From assembly GCA_007125455.1 (NCBI GenBank), contig SLDE01000080.1:1-15067 (forward strand): a stretch of DNA of 15,067 nt, written 5' to 3'. Within the stretch, counting starts at the first letter, position 1, and each line of letters starts with the position of its first letter. The translations under genes and the position numbers were made by a program. This DNA is from Ectothiorhodospiraceae bacterium (GTDB lineage Bacteria; Pseudomonadota; Gammaproteobacteria; Thiohalomonadales; Thiohalomonadaceae). Positions 6,824 through 14,589 of this stretch are shown here, in pieces. The notes under the pieces were generated by a model. That model did no database searches, was not told where the DNA came from, and saw only the letters and a list, made by a program, of their open reading frames with translations.

Positions 6824-7771
6824 AATGTGGTCGTCGCGGCTATTGAGGGCGGGGATGTAGTGCAACGCTTCGCCCCCGGCGTGCTGGAAGATCTCGCGGT
6901 TCTCGCCAGCGATCTCTTCCAGAGTCTCCAGGCAGTCGGCGGAGAAACCGGGGCAGATCACGTCGATGCGTTTCATCCCTTCTCCAGCGAGCTGTTCCAG
7001 GGTTTTGTCGGTATAGGGCTTGAGCCACTCCTCGCGGCCAAAGCGGGACTGGAAACTCAGCAGCCACTCGTCCTGCGTTAGGCCCAGGCTTTCGGCCAGC
7101 AGCTCGGCGGTACGCTGACACTGCCAGTAGTAAGGATCGCCCTCATCACGGAAGCGACGCGGGGTGCCGTGAAAGGAGATCATCAGCTTTTCCCCCGCTT
7201 GCCGACCGGCGCGGTGCTCACGCACCGAGGCGGCCAATGCGGCAATGTACGCCGGGTGATCGTGGTAGTCGGCGATAAAACGCAGGTGGGGCAGCTCGCG
7301 CTGACGCCGCCATGCCTGCGAGAGGGCGTCATGGGTCGAGGCGGTGGTGGAGCAGGAGTTTTGCGGGTAGAGCGGCAACACCGTCAGTCGTTTGCAGCCC
7401 TGGGCCTTAAGCTCATCCAGTGCGGAGGCTATGGAGGGATTACCGTAACGCATCCCCAGCGCCACCCGGTAACGCCCCGGTGCCTGGGCATCGAGTTGTT
7501 GTTGCAGCCTTTGCTGTTGCTGGCGGGCGATCACCAATAGCGGCGAACCCTCCTCGCTCCACACCTCGGCATAGGCCTTGGCCGAACGGGCAGGACGAAT
7601 GCGCAGGATCACGCCATGGAGGATCAACCACCACAGTGGACGGGGTACATCGACCACGCGCGGATCCCAAAGAAACTCTGCCAGGTAGCGGCGCAACGCC
7701 GCCGGAGTCGGCGCGTCGGGGGTACCGAGGTTGGTGATCAATATGCCTTGGGGGGGAGAGGTATCGTTCAT
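6794..7771 (-). CDS. hemH: Ferrochelatase HemH
   Basis: The enzyme inserts Fe2+ into protoporphyrin IX, the last step of protoheme synthesis, at the cytoplasmic face of the membrane. The N-terminus N-L-G-T-P-D-A-P is the standard start of the family. Metal/porphyrin-site residues are visible as His201 in I-S-F-H-G-T-P and Glu282 in C-L-E-T-L-E-E-I, which match E. coli His194 and Glu264. The segment V-L-P-L-Y-P-Q-N-S-C-S-T-T (131-143) is also typical. At 325 residues it is a normal bacterial length, and the four-cysteine cluster extension is absent. The ATG at 7771 has no clear Shine-Dalgarno sequence. It follows adk by 133 bp in the same direction, the arrangement also found in E. coli. Confidence 0.96.
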   Translation of the reverse strand: MNDTSPPQGILITNLGTPDAPTPAALRRYLAEFLWDPRVVDVPRPLWWLILHGVILRIRPARSAKAYAEVWSEEGSPLLVIARQQQQRLQQQLDAQAPGRYRVALGMRYGNPSIASALDELKAQGCKRLTVLPLYPQNSCSTTASTHDALSQAWRRQRELPHLRFIADYHDHPAYIAALAASVREHRAGRQAGEKLMISFHGTPRRFRDEGDPYYWQCQRTAELLAESLGLTQDEWLLSFQSRFGREEWLKPYTDKTLEQLAGEGMKRIDVICPGFSADCLETLEEIAGENREIFQHAGGEALHYIPALNSRDDHIAMMAALVVD

Positions 7772-7904
7772 AGAAGGGAAGATACAGGATGGCCGTGGCC
7801 AAGGCCAGCGGGAAGCGTCATGAAAGAGAAAAGCGGCGAGTCAGCCCACCACTGCATGGGGCCGACCCTTGCCACTTTTAACTTGTCACTTTTGACTGCC
7901 TTTA

Positions 7905-8941
<1,037 letters not shown>

Positions 8942-9505
8942 CTATTCCGTCTTGCTTACGGGTGTGAGCAGGCGTGAGCCTTCTATCTGAAACTCGGCGA
9001 AGGCGGAGCGGCCCCAGCGTTGCAGCTTCTCCAGGCTGAGCTGCTCGATGCCGTCGAACTCGGCCTTTTGCAGGGAACTCAGCTGTAAGGTGAGACGCAA
9101 ACGATTGGGGGCGTAGTGACGCGCCAGTTCACCGGGGGCACCGCCCCGGCTGAGGCGGATGCGCGGCATGGTATAGGCGAGGCACTGACTGTGACTGATC
9201 GAGACACGGGAAAACTGCCGCTTCAGGCGACGTAGCAATTCACGCTCGCTATAGTCGGTACAGAAGAAGGCGACCTGGTCGATAAGGGTCAACAGGGCCG
9301 GGTCTACCACCTCGGGTTGTTGACGAAGGTAGTCCAGCGCCGGGTAGTAGCCCATGCCCTGCTCCATCACCCAGGGATCCACCAGGCCGGCGAGGTTCTC
9401 CCCCAGCAGCCAGGGCAGATAGCCCAGTTGTTGCTCGACCAGCTCCTCGCCCACCAGCAGGGTAATGCGGGCCTCGACGGTCTGGATGAGGATCGGCGCG
9501 GCCAT
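8942..9505 (-). CDS. Uncharacterised 187-aa protein, last gene of the MoxR/VWA cluster
   Basis: I do not recognise this protein. It has no signal peptide and no membrane segment, and looks soluble. The first half is acidic and leucine-rich (Q-Q-L-G-Y-L-P-W-L-L-G-E-N-L-A-G-L). The middle has F-F-C-T-D-Y-S-E-R-E-L-L-R-R-L-K-R, a charged helix. The second half is rich in Arg/Leu with alternating polar and hydrophobic residues, suggesting beta strands. No catalytic motif is visible. Its ATG (9505-9503) overlaps the TGA of the preceding gene by one base, so the two are almost certainly translationally coupled and the product probably works with that DsrS-like protein. There is no terminator with a T-run directly downstream. 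Confidence 0.82.
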   Translation of the reverse strand: MAAPILIQTVEARITLLVGEELVEQQLGYLPWLLGENLAGLVDPWVMEQGMGYYPALDYLRQQPEVVDPALLTLIDQVAFFCTDYSERELLRRLKRQFSRVSISHSQCLAYTMPRIRLSRGGAPGELARHYAPNRLRLTLQLSSLQKAEFDGIEQLSLEKLQRWGRSAFAEFQIEGSRLLTPVSKTE

Positions 9506-10650
9506 CAGCGCCGCCGTCCGCGCCGTTTGCGCCGCCCGACCTGCTCCGGGTCAGCCCCCTGCAGCGTGGCGATGTCCTGCGCCAGCGGCAGGGTGACCGG
9601 CTCGATCTTTTCCTGCATCAGGGTGCCCACCGCATCGGTTTGACCAAAGATCGGGTTGAGCAGGTGCTCGCTCACATGGGCCAGGCGCAGCATGGCCTGC
9701 AGTTCGGCCTCCAGCTCGGGCAACTCGGCCAGCAGGTGCTGCACAGCCTGGTCTTCCTGCCAAAGCCGCTTGAGCAATGCGTCGATCTCGCCCAGCTCGC
9801 GCAAGCCAGCGCGTCGACACAGGGCGCACAGGCGACGGCCCAGGGCGTTAAAGATGGCGCTGGCCACCTCCTGATCGGCGGGGTGGAGCAGCACGTCCTG
9901 GGCTACCGCCAGGAAGGCCTGGCCGGGGGCGTCGAGCAGGCCGAACAGTTGTTGGGCGTAGGGGTTTTCGGCCAGCGCCATGAGCCGCGGAGTGCAGGCT
10001 TCCAGCTTACTATTGGGCGCATGCGACGCCGGCAGATCATTGGGCAGGGCCTCCAAAAAGCCGATGCGATAGGTCTTCTGCCGCGCACCGCTCTCCCAGA
10101 GTTTTTGCTTTTGCTGTTCATCGATCAGTCCCGGCTGCAACACCAGGCGCACGGTGCTGAGCATATCCCGTGGCTCGGTCTCAAAGGGCAGGTGTTCGAT
10201 CAGGTAATCCGCCAGCACCTTACCCATCTCGCCGGCCACCACCTGGGGGCTTTCCAACATGCGCCGGGCGTGTTCGGCGTAGGGGGCACACCACCAGGCG
10301 CGGCGTGCCAGCTCGCTGGAGAGGTTGCGTGAGCAGACCACTGCCATCACCGCCTCCGGCTCACCCAGCTTGAGCAGGCGATCGAGCTGATCGTTGTCGA
10401 TCTGCCCCATGCGCGTCCAGCGACGCAAAAACACCGGGTAGCCGCCGGGTGAGTCGAGCACCGCCGCCGAGAGGGTATTGCGCACCGCCTGCAGGTACTG
10501 ATCGCTGCGCCCGGTGGGGTTGAGCGGAAACCTCATCTCCTGCTCACCGTTCAGGCCGTAGACCGTCATGCTGTTTTCATCGATGCGGATCGCCTGGGCA
10601 TTGGCCACCAGCACATTCACCCGCAAGGCATCTTCACTACTCAGTTCCAC
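9505..10650 (-). CDS. dsrS: DsrS-like cytoplasmic protein of unknown function
   Basis: This is a 381-residue soluble protein. The N-terminal part (M-E-L-S-S-E-D-A-L-R, then Q-A-I-R-I-D-E-N-S-M) and the segments S-P-G-G-Y-P-V-F-L-R-R-W-T-R-M-G-Q (67-83) and K-L-G-E-P-E-A-V-M-A-V-V (94-105) remind me of DsrS, the last gene of the dsr sulfur-oxidation operon in Allochromatium vinosum, whose role is unknown. That match is from memory and not checked; the symbol is provisional. The middle is helical and leucine-rich, and the C-terminus is a strongly basic tail (R-R-K-R-R-G-R-R-R) that could bind nucleic acid or acidic partners. It starts with GTG at 10650, with GAGG about 10 nt upstream. No other dsr gene is in the window; the neighbours are a MoxR ATPase and a VWA protein. 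Confidence 0.72.
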   Translation of the reverse strand: MELSSEDALRVNVLVANAQAIRIDENSMTVYGLNGEQEMRFPLNPTGRSDQYLQAVRNTLSAAVLDSPGGYPVFLRRWTRMGQIDNDQLDRLLKLGEPEAVMAVVCSRNLSSELARRAWWCAPYAEHARRMLESPQVVAGEMGKVLADYLIEHLPFETEPRDMLSTVRLVLQPGLIDEQQKQKLWESGARQKTYRIGFLEALPNDLPASHAPNSKLEACTPRLMALAENPYAQQLFGLLDAPGQAFLAVAQDVLLHPADQEVASAIFNALGRRLCALCRRAGLRELGEIDALLKRLWQEDQAVQHLLAELPELEAELQAMLRLAHVSEHLLNPIFGQTDAVGTLMQEKIEPVTLPLAQDIATLQGADPEQVGRRKRRGRRR

Positions 10651-10671
10651 TTAATAAAACCTCAAAAGCTT

Positions 10672-10818
10672 TTTAACGCAGAGAGCGCAGAGAACGCCGA
10701 GAAAAGTAAGACATGAAGTCATAGAGGTCACAGATGTCCAAGCGACCATCAACACCTGTTCGCTGATAGTATTGCACTCATTTTTTCTCTGTGCTCTCTG
10801 CGTACTCTGCGTTGAAAC
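10672..10818. repeat. 147 bp palindromic element, copy 1 (CTCTGCGT repeats)
   Basis: The left arm starts TTTAACGCAGAGAGCGCAGAG and the right arm ends CTCTGCGTACTCTGCGTTGAAAC. The arms are about 35 nt inverted copies with a handful of mismatches, each made of two to three AACGCAGAG-type units, around a unique centre of about 75 nt. It fills most of the 171 bp gap between the DsrS-like and VWA genes and would fold into a long hairpin in the transcript. A second copy lies at 12153-12295. Confidence 0.8.
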
Positions 10819-10821
10819 AAA

Positions 10822-12141
10822 TCAGTTTAGCTGAATCCGTTGGCCCCAGGGGATGCGGGCCTTGCCCTTGACCAGCCAGACCACGGGGTAGGCGGGTTCC
10901 CGTTCGGGAAAGTGGCCCTGGGCGTCGGTGAACCACACCATTACGTCGGGACGGCGCTGGGCGCTCTCCAGCCAGTGGAATACCGGGCGAAAATCGGTAC
11001 TGCCGCCGCCCTGGAACTGCTGCGGTAATTCAAATTCCTCCCAGGGCTCGTAGTGCCAGGGGCCGGAACCGACCAGCGCCGAATCGCAGGCGAGCAGGGT
11101 AACACGGGCACGGATCTGCCCCTTGAGGGCGTTCACCTCGGAGACGAATTCGGTCAGTTCCTTGTCGGTGACCGAGCCGCTTACGTCCAGCGCCACCACT
11201 ACATCCAATTCGTGGCTCTTGAGGCTGGGCATGATGTAGTCGCCCTCGCGCCGGGAGGGACGTGAATAGCTGTAGTCGTCCCGTGCGGTGGCGTTCAGGT
11301 AGCGCGCCAGCAACATGCGCCAGGGCAGTTGCGGCTGTAATAGATGGTCGATGATACGGCGCAGTGGCCCGCTGAGCTTGCCGGCCTGCATCGCCTGCTG
11401 GGCGGCCCCTGCCATGCGCTGCTGCCACTGTACCGAGAGGTCTTCCATCTCCTCTTTGCTCAGCGGTGGCGGCTGTTTGGCCCCTTGTCCCTGGCCCTCG
11501 CCATCCTCGGGCTGCTCCTGCTGCTCACCCTCACCGCCCGGCTCCTGGCGGGTCTCTTCCGGCCGTTGTGCGTCACCACGCCCACCGGTGTTGTCGGGGG
11601 ATTTTTTCTGCTGCTGGTCGCCGCCCTCGGAACCCTTCTCACTGCTGTCGTGGCTGCCCCCGGCCCCCTGGCGGCCACCACCGCTCTCGTTGTCCTGATC
11701 GTAGAGATGGTCGTCGTGGGGCATGAGGTTTTCGTGCTCGTCGAGGCAGGGGTAGATCTCCTCGGCGGTCATCTCGGCGTAGTCTTCCAGATAGAGCGCA
11801 TCGGGACAGGGGGTGAGGCCGTCGGCGATCAACAACGGGTTGATGGCGAAGTCGCAGGCCAGATCCCAGCGATGCTTCTCACGGTGCATACGCCGGGCGA
11901 AGTGGGAGAGCCCGCAGTGCAAGGCCTCGTGGGCCAGCACGAACTGGGTCTGGTCCACCGAAAGTGAGTCGATGTAGTCGCGGTTGTAGTAAAACGCACG
12001 GGCATCGGTGGCCACGGTGCGGCACCACGCCCCGTCCGCCTCGATCATCGGCAGACGCAACACCAAGGCACCCAGAAAGGGCTTATCCAGGATCAGCTTG
12101 GTGCGCGCCGCGCTCAGTTTCAATTCACAATCATTGGCCAT
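10822..12141 (-). CDS. Metallopeptidase-like/VWA-domain protein (DUF2201 type), partner of MoxR ATPase
   Basis: This 439-residue protein has three parts. Residues 1-135 are a metallopeptidase-like domain with H71-E-A-L-H75 and H80, the zinc pattern of HExxH enzymes. Residues 140-230 are a hydrophilic low-complexity linker rich in Gly, Glu and Gln. Residues 240-439 hold a VWA-like domain with an intact metal-ion-dependent adhesion site: D319-V-S321-G-S323, T382 in G-G-G-S-T-D, and D406 in F-T-D. The combination matches the family annotated as DUF2201. VWA proteins next to MoxR ATPases usually act as the substrate adaptor of the ATPase; whether the HExxH site is proteolytic is unknown. The ATG at 12141 has AAAGG about 9 nt upstream, at the edge of palindromic repeat copy 2. 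It follows the ATPase gene on the same strand. Confidence 0.87.
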   Translation of the reverse strand: MANDCELKLSAARTKLILDKPFLGALVLRLPMIEADGAWCRTVATDARAFYYNRDYIDSLSVDQTQFVLAHEALHCGLSHFARRMHREKHRWDLACDFAINPLLIADGLTPCPDALYLEDYAEMTAEEIYPCLDEHENLMPHDDHLYDQDNESGGGRQGAGGSHDSSEKGSEGGDQQQKKSPDNTGGRGDAQRPEETRQEPGGEGEQQEQPEDGEGQGQGAKQPPPLSKEEMEDLSVQWQQRMAGAAQQAMQAGKLSGPLRRIIDHLLQPQLPWRMLLARYLNATARDDYSYSRPSRREGDYIMPSLKSHELDVVVALDVSGSVTDKELTEFVSEVNALKGQIRARVTLLACDSALVGSGPWHYEPWEEFELPQQFQGGGSTDFRPVFHWLESAQRRPDVMVWFTDAQGHFPEREPAYPVVWLVKGKARIPWGQRIQLN

Positions 12142-12152
12142 ACGTAAAAGCC

Positions 12153-12295
12153 TTTAACGCAGAGTACGCAGAGTTCACAGAGAAAGTTCCATTTGAACCC
12201 GGAAATTCCACTGCTCTGCCTTCAACGTCGAAGCGGCAAAGGGCAGCACCAACACCTTAATGCCTCTGCGTTCTCTGCGCCCTCTGCGTTGAAAC
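12153..12295. repeat. 143 bp palindromic element, copy 2 (CTCTGCGT repeats)
   Basis: The left arm is TTTAACGCAGAGTACGCAGAG and onward; the right arm, from 12263, consists of three CTCTGCG units and ends GTTGAAAC. Outer ends match those of copy 1 (10672-10818), while the centres differ. It occupies nearly all of the 160 bp gap between the MoxR and VWA genes. On the minus strand its edge (GCGTTAAAGG) supplies the likely ribosome-binding site of the VWA gene. Confidence 0.8.
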
Positions 12296-12301
12296 ATCAC
12301 A

Positions 12302-13348
12302 TCAATACAACATCACTTCGGCGACGGCCTGGGCCCAGGGGGCGAATTCGGGCACGGCGAAGATCTCCTGGCCGATGGCGCGGTGCAGGTCGGAGACCAG
12401 CATCACCCCCATCTCGCGCTGACGGAAGCGTCCGGCGAAGTCGAGGATAGCGCCGTAGACCTCCCTGGCCTCTGCGGGGCTCTCCTGGCGGGCACGCAGG
12501 GCGCGACCGACCAGTGCGGAGGCAACGGCGTATTGCAGATCGATCTCTTTGGGGATAGTGACCGCCTCGCGGCGCAGGATGGCGTCCAGATCGGGCAGTT
12601 GATCGAGGTTGGCAACAAAGGCTCCCAATTCGATCCCGGCGGCGGGGCCGACACAGGCCTGCAGGGTGTTGACCAGCAGGTTGCCGTGGTTGGAAAACTT
12701 TTGCAGCGCCCGGTGGGCAAACTCCCAGGAACGCGGCGAAGGAAAGGCGACCGGGTTATGGGCCGGGTCGAAATCAAACAGCAGCTCGGGGCGAAAACGC
12801 AAAAAGGCGATGATGCGTTCGTCAATGCCATTGGCATAGGCCCAGCTGACCCAGTCATCCAGGTGGGTCTCCACCTCGAAGTGGGCGAAACGGTTGGCCA
12901 GCGGCGCGGGCATGGTGTAGGTGACGCCGCGATCCCCCTGACGGTTACCGGCGGCGAAGATCGCCCAGCCGTTCGGCACCTTGTATTCGCCCAAACGACG
13001 GTCGAGGATCAATTGGTAGGCCGCCGCCGAGACGCTGGGCGGTGCGGAGGTGACCTCGTCCAGAAACAGGATCCCTGCCTCGCCGTGGCGCTGGGCATCG
13101 GGCAGCATGGCGGGCACCGCCCACTCCACATGCTCGCCCTGGCGAAACGGGATCCCGCGCAGATCCGAGGGCTCCATCTGCGACAGGCGGATGTCGATCA
13201 CCGGCATGCCGTGACGCTCGCCCACCTGTTGCACCATCTGCGACTTGCCCACACCGGGCGGCCCCCACAACATCACCGGGGTGTGGTGCCCATCGTGGGT
13301 ACTGAGAAACTCTTGTTCCAGAACGGTGGCAATCTGTGCAGGCCGCAT
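12302..13348 (-). CDS. MoxR-family AAA+ ATPase
   Basis: This is a 348-residue ATPase of the MoxR type, which acts as a chaperone that matures or activates other protein complexes together with a VWA protein. It has Walker A G-P-P-G-V-G-K-S (29-36), Walker B I-L-F-L-D-E (93-98), sensor-1 N135 in A-A-G-N-R and the likely arginine finger R153 in L-A-N-R-F. The C-terminal helical lid spans roughly 230-348. The ATG at 13348 has AGGGAG about 6 nt upstream. It is the first gene of the minus-strand cluster ending at 8942 and is directly followed by its probable VWA partner (10822-12141). Related pairs are CbbQ/CbbO, NorQ/NorD and RavA/ViaA; which of these it is closest to cannot be told here. Confidence 0.92.
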   Translation of the reverse strand: MRPAQIATVLEQEFLSTHDGHHTPVMLWGPPGVGKSQMVQQVGERHGMPVIDIRLSQMEPSDLRGIPFRQGEHVEWAVPAMLPDAQRHGEAGILFLDEVTSAPPSVSAAAYQLILDRRLGEYKVPNGWAIFAAGNRQGDRGVTYTMPAPLANRFAHFEVETHLDDWVSWAYANGIDERIIAFLRFRPELLFDFDPAHNPVAFPSPRSWEFAHRALQKFSNHGNLLVNTLQACVGPAAGIELGAFVANLDQLPDLDAILRREAVTIPKEIDLQYAVASALVGRALRARQESPAEAREVYGAILDFAGRFRQREMGVMLVSDLHRAIGQEIFAVPEFAPWAQAVAEVMLY

Positions 13349-13390
13349 GGGTGCTCCCTAATCGGATGAAAACAGAAATAGTTTACTGAT

Positions 13391-13419
13391 TTTATCGGGT
13401 TTTACCAAGCCAATTCCAA
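13391..13419 (-). promoter_or_regulatory. Candidate sigma-70 promoter of the MoxR cluster
   Basis: On the minus strand TTGGAA (plus-strand 13414-13419) and GATAAA (13391-13396) are spaced by 17 bp. Each box matches the consensus at 4 of 6 positions. They would give a leader of about 35 nt before the ATG at 13348. Confidence 0.35.
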
Positions 13420-13501
13420 GGGACTTGGACAGATTGACCGCAGACGGCACACATCCCTTCTCGGCGTTCCCTGCGCCGCTGCGGTGATCTTTAGCAGGCT
13501 G

Positions 13502-13882
13502 TTAGGCGTTCTGATCCTGCTCGGCCTGCTGTTCGGCGACCTGCTTGCGCACCTCGTCCATGTCCAGTTCGCGGGCCTTTTCGATCAATTGCTCGAACTG
13601 ACCACCCATCAGCGCGCCAGGCTGGGCGTAGATCACGATCTGATCGCGCATGATCATCAGCGTAGGAATAGAGCGGATCTGAAAATGCCCGGCCAACTCC
13701 TGCTCGTCTTCGGTGTTGATCTTGGCGAAGGTGATATCGGGATACTTTTCGGAAACCTCTTCGTAGACCGGACCGAAGCTCTGGCAGGGGCCACACCAAG
13801 GGGCCCAGAAGTCCAGAATGATAAAATCGCTGCTGCTGACTACCTGGTCAAAGTTGTCTTTGGTCAATTCGGTGGTTGCCAT
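13502..13882 (-). CDS. Thioredoxin-family protein
   Basis: This is a 126-residue thioredoxin fold with the active site W-A-P-W-C30-G-P-C33 and the cis-proline P73 in R-S-I-P-T-L, both intact, so it should reduce disulfides in the cytoplasm (no signal peptide). After the fold, from about residue 106, it carries a charged, Gln/Glu-rich extension (V-R-K-Q-V-A-E-Q-Q-A-E-Q) absent from classical TrxA. The longer frame starts at 13906, but the ATG at 13882 has GGAGAG about 6 nt upstream and gives the normal N-terminus M-A-T-T-E-L-T. It lies 40 bp after the hslR terminator and 153 bp before the MoxR gene on the same strand. It may be a second, specialised thioredoxin rather than the main TrxA. Confidence 0.9.
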   Translation of the reverse strand: MATTELTKDNFDQVVSSSDFIILDFWAPWCGPCQSFGPVYEEVSEKYPDITFAKINTEDEQELAGHFQIRSIPTLMIMRDQIVIYAQPGALMGGQFEQLIEKARELDMDEVRKQVAEQQAEQDQNA

Positions 13883-13922
13883 TATTACTCTCCATTTTGG
13901 GGACACGCGCCCTTGGGGCGGT

Positions 13923-13947
13923 AAAAAACAGGCAGGAAACCCTGCCT
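13923..13947 (-). terminator. Rho-independent terminator after hslR
   Basis: On the minus strand a 7 bp stem AGGCAGG/CCTGCCT (plus-strand 13930-13936 with 13941-13947) with a 4 nt loop is followed by G and six T residues. It lies about 35 bp past the hslR stop and only 40 bp before the thioredoxin start, so it separates or attenuates those two genes. Confidence 0.8.
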
Positions 13948-13981
13948 CGTCGTAGGTTAATCGGGGTGTTTGGCCTGGATC

Positions 13982-14374
13982 TCAAGTCATTTGCTTAAAG
14001 CGGTGGATCTGGCGACGACCCTTTTTGTCTGGTCGCCCGGCACTGCGCAGCCCAGAGGCGGCCTCCAAGCGACGTAGCTCGGCCTGTTCCTGGCGCTGCT
14101 GACGACTCTGCTCGCTCTCTTCGTAGAGCTGCTGCGCCACGCTGGCAGGGCCACGGCGCTCGGCCAGACCCAGCACGGTGATATGAAAACGCTCCTGGCC
14201 GCGCACGATCTGTAATTCATCGCCCAGCTGCAGCGCCCGCGCCGGCTTGGGTCGGCTACCATTGAGTTGCACATGGCCACCATTGATCGCCTCGGTGGCC
14301 AGGGCGCGGGTCTTGAAAAAGCGCGCCGCCCACAGCCACTTATCCAGACGCACCTTGCCTGGGATCTCGCTCAC
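13982..14374 (-). CDS. hslR: Heat shock protein 15 (Hsp15), S4-domain RNA-binding protein
   Basis: Hsp15 binds free 50S subunits carrying a nascent chain with a tRNA and helps recycle stalled ribosomes. The S4 RNA-binding domain covers about residues 8-68 (V-R-L-D-K-W-L-W-A-A-R-F-F-K-T-R, then G-G-H-V-Q-L-N-G). The rest is a basic, helical tail rich in Gln, Arg and Glu that ends K-K-G-R-R-Q-I-H-R-F-K, as in E. coli Hsp15. Length is 130 residues against 133. It starts with GTG at 14374, overlapping the stop of the upstream small cysteine-rich gene by 4 bp (GTGA), so it is probably translated by coupling. A terminator follows at 13923-13947. Confidence 0.93.
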   Translation of the reverse strand: MSEIPGKVRLDKWLWAARFFKTRALATEAINGGHVQLNGSRPKPARALQLGDELQIVRGQERFHITVLGLAERRGPASVAQQLYEESEQSRQQRQEQAELRRLEAASGLRSAGRPDKKGRRQIHRFKQMT

Positions 14375-14589
14375 AGGCCCTCCAGGCGGGCCTTCAGCTC
14401 GGCCATCATCTCGTGGTAGTAATCGATGGGGATCAGGGCGTGTTCGGTAGTCTCACAGGCCGGGCAGTGCTGTACCAGCATCACCCCGGCGGCCTGTTCG
14501 TCTTGATAGTCCTCTCCGTCGATATGGCAGTACTCCAACATCCCCTCAAAGTGGCAGTCGAAGCAGTGGCCCCAGGCATTAAACTTCAT
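14371..14589 (-). CDS. Small four-cysteine, probable zinc-binding protein upstream of hslR
   Basis: I do not recognise the family. The 72-residue protein M-K-F-N-A-W-G-H-C has two CxxC knuckles (C9-F-D-C12 and the later H-C-P-A-C) about 35 residues apart, plus a third cysteine region E-Y-C-H, a pattern typical of a zinc ribbon. The middle is acidic (H-I-D-G-E-D-Y-Q-D-E-Q) and the end is helical. The frame is open back to 14769 with a hydrophobic stretch, but the ATG at 14589 begins just before the first knuckle and is the more likely start; its ribosome-binding site is weak. It overlaps hslR by 4 bp, so a role in ribosome or RNA handling is possible by context only. Confidence 0.72.
   Translation of the reverse strand: MKFNAWGHCFDCHFEGMLEYCHIDGEDYQDEQAAGVMLVQHCPACETTEHALIPIDYYHEMMAELKARLEGL

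Noticed and set aside
12383..13369. Plus-strand frame of 328 codons opposite the MoxR gene
   Set aside because: It mirrors the MoxR ATPase coding sequence, whose motifs are unmistakable on the minus strand. No motif is visible in the antisense product.
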